From Chalara sp. BL73 (Eukaryota; Ascomycota; Leotiomycetes; Helotiales): 64,000 nucleotides of DNA. How positions within the stretch are numbered: the stretch's first letter is position 1; each line of letters starts with the position of its first letter. The DNA lies in contig CAKJVC010000188.1 of the NCBI GenBank assembly GCA_918026815.1, positions 124,001 to 188,000 on the forward strand, read 5' to 3'. Of this stretch, positions 21,885-33,190 are shown in pieces. Below the pieces are notes generated by a model. The model ran no database searches. It worked only from the letters and a program-made list of their open reading frames with translations, and had not been told where the DNA came from. Both the position numbers and the translations under genes were made by a program.

Positions 21885-24800
21885 ATGCGTCTTTTGGAAC
21901 GCAAAAACGACGACGAGTTCACCCTTACCAAGGATATCATCGACAACATCCCCGACTATGCTATCCTTTCGCACACATGGGGAGCGGATTCGGAAGAGGT
22001 TACTTTTAAAGACTTAATGGATGGTACTGGGAGGAACAAGGCTGGCTATGACAAGATATGGTTTTGCGGAGAACAGGCTAGACGTGATGGCTTGCGATAC
22101 TTTTGGGTGGATAGTTGTTGCATTGATAAATCAAGCAGTGCCGTGTTATCAGAAGCTATTATCTCCATGTTTCGTTGGTACCATAATGCGGTCAAATGCT
22201 ACGTATATCTTGCGGATGTTTCTCGACCTCCCTTGGACGCCAACGGCGAGTCTACCCAAATCTTCTGGGAATCGACCTTCCGGAAAAGCAAATGGTTTAC
22301 CCGGGGTTGGACTCTTCAAGAGCTTCTTGCTCCAGCATCCGTTGACTTTTATTCTAAAGATTGGGAACATTTGGGTGATAAGAGATCGCTAGAGCGACAC
22401 ATTCATGAAGCAACAGGAATTCCTGTCAAAGCTCTTCAAGGTGGTCTTCTCTCAAGTTTCAGTATTGACGAACGACTTCTTTGGGCAAAAGACCGCAACA
22501 CCACACGCGAAGAAGACAAGGCATACTCGCTTCTGGGCATTTTCAATGTCCAAATGCCGTCCCTTTATGGCGAAGGGAGAGAAAACGCATTTAGACGGCT
22601 CTGGAAGGAGATCGACACTCCTTTAAAGGGCAAGTCCTATCCCTACGATTGATGCCTGACACATCTGTTCAGGCTAGCGCTAACTAGCAGCCCAGGCCCT
22701 GAGAATGACCTACTTCGTCACCTACCGTATGCTGTTGAGGCGCCCTTCAACTCATACAACCGCCAACACGAACCTGCCTGCCTCCCTGACACACGCGTCG
22801 ACCTCCTACAACGGATATATGACTGGGCTGATGGAAAAGATGGACAGGGTGAGCAATGCATCTTCTGGCTGAACGGCCTAGCTGGGACAGGAAAGTCCAC
22901 AATCTCCCGCACCGTCGCCCGCAGATACAATGAGCAGAAGCGTCTTGGAGCCAGCTTCTTCTTCTCCAAGGGTGGCGGAGATGTGAGCCATGCTGACAAG
23001 TTCTTCACAAGTCTTGCCGTGCAGCTCGTAAACAGTATACCATCTCTTCAAACCCATGTCCATGATGCTGTGAGAGAGCGGAGTGATATTACGAGTCTGT
23101 CCCTCGTCGACCAGTGGCGCCAGCTTGTTCTCGGTCCCCTATCAAGGCTAGAGAGATCCCACCAGTCTTACGTTTTTGTTGTTGATGCACTCGATGAGTG
23201 TGAGGGTGATAACAATGTCCGGATCATCCTAGAGCTCTTAGCTGAGGCTCGATCACTAAAGACGGTACGACTTCGAGTCTTTCTGACGAGTAGACCCGAA
23301 ATTCCAATCCGACACGGCATACACCGTATCCCACAAGCTGAGCATCGGGACTTCATACTCCACAACGTACCACCTACGATTGTCAACCATGACATCTCTT
23401 TATTCCTGGAATACAATCTAGGGACAATCAGGCAGGAGTGGAGTCTTGGAGCAGACTGGCCAGGCGAAGTGGCTGTAAGACAGCTGGTTCTCTATGCTAG
23501 TGGTCTATTTATCTGGGCGGCAACAGCATGTCGGTTTATCCGTGAAGGGAAGCGATTCGCACATAGTAGACTAGATACGATACTTAAGAGCAGCAGCCGC
23601 GCTACTACGGCACCAGAGAAGCACCTCAGCGAGATCTATATTACTGTCCTCAGGCACTCTATCTCTTCAAACTATACAGACAAAGAAAAGGAAGAGCTAG
23701 GCAGAATGTTGAAATACACTCTTGGAAGTATAGTAACCTTACTCTCACCTCTTTCTACCCTTTCGTTGAGCAAGATATTACGTCTCCAAAAGGAGGACAT
23801 CAACCAGGCACTTGAGGATCTTCATGCGATCCTTGATATTCCTAAGGATCCAACTCACTTACTCCGCCTACACCACCCTTCATTTCGCGACTTCCTCCTT
23901 AGTAAAGATCGATGTGGAGATTTCTGGGTAGATGAGAAGCAAGCACATCATACATTAGCTGCTGGCTGTATACAACTAATGTCCCGGGCACTTAAGAAAG
24001 ATGTTTGCGAATTACATGCTCCTGGTTATCAAGCCAGCCAAGTTGAGAGCAGTCATGTTCAGAAATGCCTTCCGCCCGAAGTTCAATACGCATGCCTCTA
24101 CTGGGTTCAGCATCTACAAAGGAGTGGTTCTCAGGCTTACGACGGCAATGACGCCCACCGATTTCTGCAGGCTCATCTACTACACTGGCTTGAGGCACTT
24201 GGGTGGATGGGCAAGACGCCAGAAGGGATTCAAGCAATATTGTCCCTAGAGGCTCACGTCCTAGTAACTATCTATCTATTATTTATAAGAGTCTAATTAA
24301 CTTATCCTTAGGTTAATGAAAGCCCGGATATGTACGCATTTATCCATGATGCAAAGCGATTTGCCTTATATAACCGATCAGTGATTGAACAAGCACCTCT
24401 TCAATTATACTGTGCGGCTCTGCTCTTTGCCCCAGAGAATAGTATTGTTCGAAGGCGATTTAAGGATTATATCCCACATTGGATTCAGTTGAAACGAAGC
24501 ATTATTCGAAGGCGATTTGGGAATCGTATCCTACATTGGATTAAGTTAAAACCAAGAGTGCAAGCACATTGGAATGCTGCGCTGCAGACGCTCGAGGGCC
24601 ACTCTTACTCGGTCAGGTCTGTGGCCTTCTCACCCGACGGCAAGCAAGTAGTTTCTGGATCGGACGATAAGACGGTGCGGCTCTGGGACGCCGCGACAGG
24701 AAAAGCGCTGCAGACGCTCGAGGGCCACTCTTACTCGGTCAGGTCTGTGGCCTTCTCACCCGACGGCAAGCAGGTGGTTTCTGGATCGGGCGATAAGACG

Positions 24801-26465
24801 GTGCGGCTCTGGGACGCCGCGACAGGAAAAGCGCTGCAGACGCTCGAGGGCCACTCTTACTCGGTCAGGTCTGTGGCCTTCTCACCCGACGGCAAGCAAG
24901 TAGTCTCTGGATCGGACGATAAGACGGTGCGGCTCTGGGACGCCGCGACAGGAAAAGCGCTGCAGACGCTCGAGGGCCACTCTTCTTGGGTCAGGTCTGT
25001 GGCCTTCTCACCCGACGGCAAGCAAGTAGTTTCTGGATCGGACGATAAGACGGTGCGGCTCTGGGACGCCGCGACAGGAAAAGCGCTGCAGACGCTCGAA
25101 GGCCACTTTTACTGGGTCAGTTCTGTGGCCTTCTCACCCGACGGCAAGCAAGTAGTCTCTGGATCGGGCGATAAGACGGTGCGGCTCTGGGACGCCGCGA
25201 CAGGAAAAGCGCTGCAGACGCTCGAAGGCCACTCAGACTGGGTCAGTTCTGTGGCCTTCTCACCCGACGGCAAGCAGGTGGTCTCTGGATCGGGCGATAA
25301 GACGGTGCGGCTCTGGGACGCCGCGACAGGAAAAGCGCTGCAGACGCTCGAAGGCCACTCTTACTGGGTCAGTTCTGTGGCCTTCTCACCCGACGGCAAG
25401 CAAGTAGTCTCTGGATCGGGCGATAAGACGGTGCGGCTCTGGGACGCCGCGACAGGAAAAGCGCTGCAGACGCTCGAAGGCCACTCAGACTGGGTCAGTT
25501 CTGTGGCCTTCTCACCCGACGGCAAGCAGGTGGTCTCTGGATCGGGCGATAAGACGGTGCGGCTCTGGGACGCCGCGACAGGAAAAGCGCTGCAGACGCT
25601 CGAAGGCCACTCAGACTGGGTCAGTTCTGTGGCCTTCTCACCCGACGGCAAGCAGGTGGTTTCTGGATCGGGCGATAAGACGGTGCGGCTCTGGGACGCC
25701 GCGACAGGAAAAGCGCTGCAGACGCTCGAGGGCCACTCAGACTGGGTCAGGTCTGTGGCCTTCTTACTCGACAGCAAGCAAGTAGTCTCTGGATCGGACG
25801 ATAAGACGGTGCGGCTCTGGGACGCCGCGACAGGAAAAGCGCTGCAGACGCTCGAAGGCTACTCTTACTGGGTCAGTTCTGTGGCCTTCTTACCCGACGG
25901 CAAGCAAGTAGTCTCTGGATCGGGCGATAAGACGGTGCGGCTCTGGGACGCCGCGACAGGAAAAGCGCTGCAGACGCTCGAGGGCCACTCTTACTCGGTC
26001 AGGTCTGTGGCCTTCTCACCCGACAGCAAGCAGGTGGTTTCTGGATCGGGCGATAAGACGGTGCGGCTCTGGGACGCCGCGACAGGAAAAGCGCTGCAAA
26101 CGCTCGAGGGCCACTTTTACTCGGTCAGGTCTGTGGCCTTCTCACCCGACGGCAAGCAAGTAGTCTCTGGATCGGACGATAAGACGGTGCGGCTCTGGGA
26201 CGCCGCGACAGGAAAAGCGCTGCAGACGCTCGAGGGCCACTCAGACTGGGTCAGGTCTGTGGCCTTCTCCCCTGACGGTAATCTACTGCCTACTTTACGT
26301 GTATCTGATTATTGGGTAATAGAGGGTAAAGCGAATATTCTCTGGCTGCCTCCCGATTACCGATCTACGTGTGGAGCTACTTGGGATCAAATTGTCGTTT
26401 TAGGACATTCATCAGGGAGACTTTCATTTCTTCAGTTCAGACAAGGGCTAAAGCTTATAGTATAA
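21885..26465 (+). CDS. HET-NACHT-WD40 (HNWD) NLR protein, het-d/het-e type
   Basis: Three exons (21885-22629, 22696-24263, 24312-26465) give 1488 residues with no internal stop. Residues 1-248 are a HET domain (MRLLERKN..., DYAILSHTWGADSEEVTF, YFWVDSCCIDK, RGWTLQELLAP). The NACHT domain follows with a Walker A (WLNGLAGTGKSTISRT) and Walker B (YVFVVDALDEC). A linker (FIHDAKRF...LQLYCAALLFAPENS) leads to 13 almost identical 42-residue WD40 units and a partial unit. This is the architecture of Podospora vegetative-incompatibility NLRs: WD repeats sense a ligand, NACHT oligomerises, and HET triggers cell death. Intron 1 (66 bp) is inferred as GC-AG, donor GCAAGT at 22630, branch CTAAC at 22680, acceptor CAG at 22695; it removes the in-frame TGA at 22650. 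Intron 2 (48 bp, GTAACT to TTAG) is in phase 0. The ligand and any partner are unknown. Confidence 0.88.
24579..26216 (+). repeat. Thirteen tandem 126-bp WD40-coding units
   Basis: Units begin at 24579 and every 126 bp, each opening with ALQTLEGH and closing with LWDAATGK; a fourteenth, partial unit starts at 26217. Differences are concentrated at unit positions 9-11 (S/F, Y/S/D, S/W), 13 (R/S) and 29 (D/G), the face predicted to contact ligand in this family. Units 10-12 also carry C-to-T and G-to-A changes (FSPDG to FLLDS or FLPDG, GH to GY). Near-identity at DNA level points to recent unit exchange. Confidence 0.95.
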
Positions 26466-26689
26466 AATTAGTACATAGCAAGCCTGGTATTGTAGTCTTT
26501 ATATTATATCTCTTTTTCTTTTTATCTCTTATTTATAGAGGGTTCAAGGGGAGCGCGTGACTTTATAGTAATTGATAATTGCCACTCGGTTTCTAGAATC
26601 TTCTAGATCGTTATATTGAAGATTTTATTTGCCGGTTTTTGTGCCTGGACCAACTACGTCAGGCATTACTAAGCTGGATGTGGCGTACC

Positions 26690-28070
26690 AGGTGGCACCA
26701 GGCACCACAGTACCTCTAGCCACTGTTGGCCTTGTGCCTAAGGCTTTATAAATTAAATTACAGCGTAAATTATGGAACGTGCGGGGTCGTTTGGCTCTAA
26801 CCCAAATATCGTTAGTCGCTTCGACTCGAGGTACTGACCCGTGTAGCAACCTTACCTGAATTTACACGCCACAGCAGCCACAAGGCTAATGATGATTTCC
26901 TGCATAGTAGTAAGGCATTAGAGCTTAAATAAGACCCCTTTATAAGTATTAGGGATAGTATAAGCTCGGCGGTAGAGCTGTGGTGGAGGAACTCTATTAC
27001 GCTATAATAGGAGACTCTTTGCAAATCAGGCGTAAGGGCGACGATGCGAACGTGATTTTCTAGTGGGAGGGGTTTAGGGTGTCTGGGGGTGGCTACGGAA
27101 CATAACTTATAAAAAATTATAGGAGATATTCGGGTGTGCACAGATTTTAAGATACTTTAAGTCAAAGTACCTATCATTTTTTTCGTTACGCAGGGTTTTT
27201 CGCCACGCAGGGATGGACGTTATAAAGACTTGAGGCAATACCTCTATTACAGCGAGTACAATGAGTAGCCAGCGTTTTAGGGGCAAGTGTTTTTTATATC
27301 ACAAGTAACTATAAGTGTGCGAGTTTTGACATATGATTTAATTTTATTTTAGGTATTTTAATATAAAACTCGAGTTAACGTTAAGTTAGATTGAGTTAAC
27401 TCATTTTACATACTTTGAATTCAAGCGACTCCAACTTTACAACACCCTGTCTATTAATAAGGTAATGTTGTTTTTAACAAAGAGCAAAATGGAAGCTTTT
27501 TTCAGTTCAAAGATTACGAATAGGGATAACGTCTGTCCCTGTGTAGCGAAACGCACCCTGTAACGAAACAAATCATAGGTACTTCAAGTTCAAGTGACTT
27601 AAAATTTGCGAATGTCACAAAATTTCTTTATGTTTTGATTCTCGTTGCATTATATGCCTCTCCCGAACACCCTTCACTTATTAACTCCAAAAAATTTAAT
27701 CCCGTCGTCGCTGCCCACCTGAATAATATAGAGCCTCTTATTATAGTGTAATAGAAGCCTTCGATCCGAAACTCCACTATCAAGCTCTTTTTGTCCTCGA
27801 AAAATCATGAAACGATTAGATATGGATCCCGAGCCTCATTATAATGCTAGAATGTTATTCTCCGTGTTGTGGCGGCCAGAGCGCGCTATGTTAGACGCCA
27901 TTGCGATATAGGCTGATACCTCCTCCAATCAAGCGATCAAGGATCCTCCTGATCGGCGGTGTGGTTATAGCAACCTCGGTAAATTTTTAATAATATCTGT
28001 GGCTCGACGGTTGTGGCTGGGCATACTTGCCGAATTTCCTTCCGATTTAAGTTAGAGCAAAAAGTTTCGA
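26690..28070. repeat. Dispersed repeat family 1, copy A
   Basis: This segment aligns in order with 46065-46342 plus 51907-52760 (copy B) and partly with 41578-42866 (copy C). Shared blocks include GTACTGACCCGTGT (26831), the stretch GGCTACGGAACATAACTTATA versus GTAGCTATGAAATACAAATTATA, and ATCAAGCGATCAAGGATCCT (27927) versus ATTAAGCGATTAAGGATCCT. Minus-strand frames at 26812-27141 and 51911-52306 encode related peptides (IVALTPD versus IVALQPD; LIKGSYLSSNALLLC versus LFKGFYLSLSASVLC), so part of the element may once have been coding. The element class is unknown. Confidence 0.6.
27161..27600. mobile_element. Small element with inverted terminal arms (MITE-like)
   Basis: The left arm (27161-27223) and the reverse complement of the right arm (27526-27600) align over about 55 bp. 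Both read AAGTACCTAT, then TTTCGTTAC, a CAGGG-containing core and GACGTTAT. About 300 bp lie between. Copy B of repeat family 1 has only one such arm at the matching place (52212-52275). Single or paired arms recur at 21030, 32945, 36733 and 53978-54068, so this is a dispersed family. Confidence 0.5.
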
Positions 28071-28110
28071 CTTTTTCATTCACTTCATCTCTTTTTGCAC
28101 TCTACCTCAA

Positions 28111-28359
28111 ATGGACCCCTTCCATTTTCAGCTAAAGCCTTCAAGGAGAATCCCTTCTTTTCGCAGTATTGCTGACGAATGCGAAGATGACTTTATGGAT
28201 GACGGAGTCCGTAAACGTCGAAAGACTGCCGAGAGAAGCTCACTATCAGCACGCAACACAACGATGGCATGGCAGTTAGGAGCAGTTCATATGGTGACAA
28301 TATGGCGCGATGGTGACGTGCACGTCGATAAGAGTAACACTACCCAAGACACAGAATAG
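28111..28359 (+). CDS. Short hypothetical frame, 82 residues
   Basis: Opens with MDPFHFQLKPSRRIPSFRSI and has an acidic stretch followed by a basic KRRK cluster. Past the TAG at 28357 the same frame continues with an Asp/His/Glu-rich repeat (GHDDSGHDESRHDHGEN) up to another stop. Either the gene is broken or the repeat is non-coding. It lies between the NLR gene and the second HET gene. I do not recognise it. Confidence 0.25.
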   Translation: MDPFHFQLKPSRRIPSFRSIADECEDDFMDDGVRKRRKTAERSSLSARNTTMAWQLGAVHMVTIWRDGDVHVDKSNTTQDTE

Positions 28360-28710
28360 GGGCACGACGATAGCGGGCACGACGAGAGCAGGCACGACCA
28401 TGGCGAGAACAACTATGGCGAAGGGCAAAAATGGCCAGTCCTTGATCGCCAGTCTCATGCTGCATTCGGTCATCGACACCTGCGTGTATACGTAGCCCAA
28501 CCACAAACCAGATGATTGATTTCTTCGAGTTACAGCTAGGAGCGAAATTGGTGTCCTCTCCCCTAAACTCTTTTGAACAGTTCAGAGCGCACGGATATTT
28601 CAGTTCCAATACAGTATCACATGACAGTCGGGTGTACGTTTCGCCAAAGCCGAGAGTGTCACATGAAGAAGTTGATGTACCACATGCATTTAAGGAGTTG
28701 AAAAAAAAAG

Positions 28711-30930
28711 TTAGATGATTGTAATGACCCTCTTTTTCAAAAACCGTAGAATCCCCATATCAGTATGTAGAAGCCCGATCCGACAATACAGGCTCCCCTT
28801 CCCCGCAACCGGCAATAAAATTATATATAGCTCGCGCTGAGACCCAGGATTCCCTGAGAACATCTGATCCCTACAGTCTGTAGCACAACCAATATACATG
28901 AGCACAACCTGACAGACTAATCCTTCAAAGTCTTTCTTCGACTTCGGTTCGTCTAGCAAATAGTTGAGGTCTTCATGAATTATTGATGGCGTCTGAGAAA
29001 GAACGTATTCCAGATGACCTGTCTCAGCCCACAATTTTATAGCTGTCATAATATCAGAACCGGCTAGTTCGCTGTGAGCTTCTAGAATTTCTGGCTCAGA
29101 CTCCGGGTTAGAATAGTAGCTGTGAATATTATCGTAAAAACGCACAGGTCCATCAACGGATGCCCAGGAGAATGATGGACCGCTTCGCACGTGCGGGTCA
29201 TTCAATCCGCCAGCTTTTTGTAATGCTGTTGTGTTGTCCCTTTCATGAATATTGCAGTCTACTGACCAGGCCAAGCCACATGACAAGTCCTCACGCCACA
29301 ATCCAGCTACATAAGTTGGTTTCGCTGGCAATTGTTGCTGGAAGAGCGCAGCAAGGCTAGATATAGCAGGCAGCTTATCAGCCGGCTGAGTGAAGGTCCG
29401 CTTGCTATATTCTCTTACTAGATGGTACCAAGGTTCAAAGAATCTAGCCCTGAGAAGCCACTTGCGCACAGCCCTGTAATCTTGATACCCATAGTGAGTT
29501 CGAAATAAGTCCAAGTTTTGAGCCTTAGCCGATCGTCCAGGTATCTGACGAATCTTTTCCCAGTTCGAACCCTCAATATGTGGGCTGGGGCCTAATGGAT
29601 TTGGATGTCGTTCCGAAGCCAGGATCGAATTACACTCCCATATAACTTCATGGTACGACCAGTGGACAATACGCTTCGAAAAGAGACGCTCTGGAAATAT
29701 CCATCCTCTTTTTGTCAAAACGTTACGATTTATGGCATCCGCGGGCTCTCCAATATATGGACAAATGATCCTTCCCAGGGAACTGGCGGGATTCAAAAGT
29801 CTTGGATGCTTACAGCCCCGGATTTCCAATTGATTCCTCCTAGCCAAAAACCCGGCGTTGGAATTCGCGCCAACATCTGCTGAGATATTAAGCCACGCAT
29901 TCTGGTATATCTCGCCCAAGAGGGCTGATTGTTCGTTCCAATCCTTCTCGGAATCCTGCAAGATACATAAAGCATCAATCCAAAGATAGCGTATCTTAAG
30001 TTGCCTTGTCGCTCTCACCGCGTCGCGCAAAGTCAGTGGTAGATTATTAATTGGTATACCAGCTTCTCTCTTGTCTATTGTTGTTGATGTGGTAGTGATC
30101 GATGCAACGTTGCTCCATCGATAACTAAGTGTGATATATCGCCCGGATTTGCCTTCTCCTGCACAAAGATGTGGATCTTGACTGCCATCTGAAGGACCTA
30201 CATCGATGATACGGGCTGGTAGCATTGATGGCTTGAATGAATGACACCGTGGATGGTCATGGCATCTTTTGATCCAGTCTTCGATTTGCGCGAAAACTGC
30301 GATAGAGGAAGGGTCTTCATCCGAATACGATGTGCGGCCGTACGAAAGCAGGATTGGTTCCCAGACGCCTTTCCCACAAGAGCCTTAGACTTGTCAGCAA
30401 AATAACCACACTTCAGCTAGGAGGCTAGCATTCTTACACGAAGGATGGGGAGGCTGTAGTAATTTTGACCAATGTTGGGGGTAGGGTCTCCCAAGACTCT
30501 TTGAACCTTTGGTCAAGACATCGAAATACTGGTCCTCTGAATAGCACTCCCCAGTAGGAAGAGATTCTATATACAGAGGTACCCACATGGAGCCACATCG
30601 TATCTCCAGACGTTCTCCGTACGAATATCCAACTGGTCTAACAAAGGAGCCTACTCTGTAGTAGGGAATGTATTCCACCGTGACTCCGCCACACTGACCA
30701 GAGACGTCTAGACCAGACTGGTCAGGCACTTCAATGCTCCTACAGCACTTGAGGCCTGATGCAAACAATGAACAGAGGTGACAGCCATTACAGGCGGAAT
30801 TGTTGAGGTCATCGAGACTTGCAGCATGCTGCTGTAATTCGCCATCCCAACTACGATCAGATGAAGCTTGTTGCGCATCAAATTTTAGCCTTTTGCACAA
30901 GTTACAAAGAACATGAAGTTTTGAATGCAT
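28711..30930 (-). CDS. HET-domain protein, 721 residues, two exons
   Basis: Exon 1 is 30930-30438 and exon 2 is 30383-28711. The 54-bp intron has donor GTAAGA at 30437, branch CTGAC and acceptor AAG at 30384, and the phases match, giving HPSC-SCGKGVWEPILL. The N-terminal part has spaced cysteines (HVLCNLCKRL, NGCHLCSLF, RCHDHPRCHSF) that precede the HET domain in many family members. The HET core follows: YITLSYRWSN, LRDAVRATRQLKIRYLWIDALCILQD, WNEQSALLGEIYQNAWLNISA and TKRGWIFPERLFSKRIVHW. The C-terminal half is the usual variable region. I preferred the ATG at 30930 over 30984 because it starts right before the cysteine motif. HET proteins mediate non-self recognition and cell death in filamentous fungi; this one has no NACHT or repeat domain. 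Confidence 0.88.
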
Positions 30931-31254
30931 TACAATGAATAAAATTGCGTGGAGAGGACGAATACTTTTCACTATCACAATCATGAGGAGGCTTAACTGA
31001 AGCCTGACATAGTCTCATAGTGCACGGTCCAGGAGGGATCACGGGGTTCGGTAAACATATGTCCGCTAATCAGGTGACATCTGAGATAAAACGTCTGTGC
31101 GTTCAAAACTGTTTAAAAGAGTTTAGGCAGACAGGACACCGAATTCGCTCCTAGCTGTACACAACACCAGCTCGTAATCATTCCCTTACTTGGACCCTTC
31201 ACTGCTTCCCGACTGAAATATCTTAGACCTATCGATTTCACTTCTGACAACAGA

Positions 31255-31742
31255 ACGTCTCCCTAGGGTGATCATGTACACCACAATCAAAACATCGCAA
31301 CGTAACTCCGTCACTGACCCGGAAATATAGCTGGGTCAAAGCATATACTTCAAGAATCTGTTTTCTGGGAAATAGGGTGATAAACAGGAGGATGGCTCAC
31401 ATCTTTGAACACATCCTTCGGTATCTTCGGACCGGAGTTCTTCCGGTCTTTTACGACAGAGGAAAAGGTCACGATTTCGCGCTTTATCAAGCTCTACTAG
31501 AGGAAGCGAGATATTTCGTTATCGAAAGACCAGAAAAATGGTTATACGAACGCAAATATTTGGAGGTTGTCGAAATCCATTATTTAGCTACCGAAACTCA
31601 AGACCGAGAATCTTACCGGAAACATACTACGGCTGATCCTAAGGGTCGCACATTCATGGTGGAGGATCACTTTGTTGAGATCACAACAAGTAGCAACATA
31701 GAGACTACAATGGTTCCTATAGTACAACAACAGAACTCCTTT
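31255..31742 (+). pseudogene. BTB/POZ (KCTD/T1-type) domain protein, damaged at its 5' half
   Basis: The open part (from 31377) reads HIFEHILRYLRTGVLPVFYD then RGKGHDFALYQALLEEARYF and KWLYERKYLEVVEI, matching fungal T1-type BTB domain proteins. The expected preceding segment is visible in another frame (TIKTSQRNSVTDPE ... YFKNLFSGK, then TAG, then GDKQEDGSH). The TAG stands where Trp is common (FSGKW), again a TGG to TAG change, and some residues between EDGS and LFEHI are missing. The gene is therefore probably inactive. BTB proteins act as oligomerisation or ubiquitin-ligase adaptor modules. Confidence 0.6.
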
Positions 31743-32510
31743 TAATTACTGCCTTAACGGAAAGCATAGCAAAAGCAATGAAAAATATTGTAGGAGCTGC
31801 ATTGAGCAAGCAAGAAAGAACAAAATCCATGTAAATAGTGGCTGGAGAGAAGAGGACTAACTCAAATGGTGCATTGTGCGGAAAAAAGTTGTTTTTAACC
31901 ACGATCTTTGCGTTAATGCGTATTTGGAAGATGCTCTGCTATGAACAGCAGACTTTAGGTCTCATGTAGCAAATAATACTATACGCCTTAGGAGTTGTTT
32001 GTCGAATAGACGAGACAAGTGTCTATAGTGCTTGCTTAATACATATCTACACTGCCCGACTATCATAAAGAGTCTTGTGGCTGACTGGCAGTCTCTATGT
32101 ACTGTCACGAACACGGTCCTATGTGCCTGGAAAGGCGGGTTGTAGGTGCTTCAATACGAAAATACTAAACTAAGGAGAGAAAAAGTACAATCTCGGAAGC
32201 TGTCGGCTAAGTCAAGTTCTCGGGCCATGTGCTACTAGTCCCAGTTAGGGAACACAGGCGAGCCAACCACGTGATAACCGTGACATGTATCTTGTTGCTG
32301 CATCACGTTAGCTTTAACTCACTACAGCTTCTACTTTCATTTTCTCTGGGATTAATTACTGCTCCACATTCTACCAGCATCAGCTCATTAACTCTGTTCA
32401 TAACATATTCCACCCGCTTCCAAGACTTAAAGCTCCCGACACTCGCAAGTGAGTGCTTTCTAGGGCCCCTGCCGATGCTTTTACGCCACACGCGTGACTA
32501 TAGCACGCCA
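31743..32510. other. Intergenic stretch, no supported gene
   Basis: Contains only weak frames with no recognisable domains. CACGTGA words at 32269 and 32513 are noted without interpretation. Confidence 0.3.
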
Positions 32511-32576
32511 CACACGTGACCAAACCTGAGAATCGTGACTGAGTAAACATAGTGAGCACGAGTGTGAACATAGTAT
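32511..32576 (+). repeat. Short dispersed repeat, copy 1 (partner at 53907-53972)
   Basis: Both copies share CACGTGAC, CCTGAGAATCGTG and GTGAACATAGTA in the same order and spacing. In both places a TIR-like arm (GCAGGG/ACAGGG core) follows downstream, 370 bp away here and directly adjacent at 53978. Confidence 0.55.
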
Positions 32577-32944
32577 AGTTGTCGCTAGGCTAATCATATT
32601 ACTAAGCACTGAAACATGTGAACCTTTTTATGGCACCGGCGTAACTCCCGGACTGCATTCTTTTTCTCTCTGAATGTCTTTAAAAATTGGAGCTATATTA
32701 TTTTGTGATAGGACTTTTGCTCAAGTGCTCCGAATTTTGAAAAGACCTTAATAGTCGTGATTAAACAGGAAGGACAGCGAAAGCGCCGATCGATGGCGTG
32801 ATTGATATGGTCGACAGCATAATCAATTATACTCTTTTTCTTGTTACTAAGTGGTTTTCTTGGGGAGAAATAGTTAAAGAAAGTAATATATTAATAACAA
32901 CTTTATAGATTTATTAAGAAAAAAATTGTGATTCCAAAACTATA

Positions 32945-32993
32945 GATTTGTTTCGCTACAGGGTGCGTTTCGCTACACAGGGACAGATGTTAT
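32945..32993 (-). repeat. Single TIR-like arm
   Basis: GATTTGTTTCGCTACAGGG then CACAGGGACAGATGTTAT matches, almost base for base, the reverse complement of the right arm of the element at 27161-27600. No partner arm was found nearby. Confidence 0.6.
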
Positions 32994-33190
32994 CTAGATT
33001 TCTTTTTAAAAGTTGTACCCAAAGCTATTGCTATTACACTGTCTCGAGTTTCCAGGAGCTCTAACCCTCTGGCCAATGCTCAATAGCCATAGGGTATAAA
33101 CGAAATGTTGAAATAATTCTCCACCGCGGTGCAGTATCTACCACCTGAAGGCCCAACATGAAGACTCGAAAGTATCAGCAATCTATAATT

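Noticed and set aside
22650..22652. In-frame TGA between HET and NACHT as a sign that the NLR is a pseudogene
   Set aside because: The TGA lies inside a phase-compatible GC-AG intron (22630-22695) with a good branch point; removing it joins LKG to PENDLLRHL as expected for the family.
25361..25777. Minus-strand 138-residue frame
   Set aside because: It is antisense to the WD40 repeat array and exists only because the array is repetitive.
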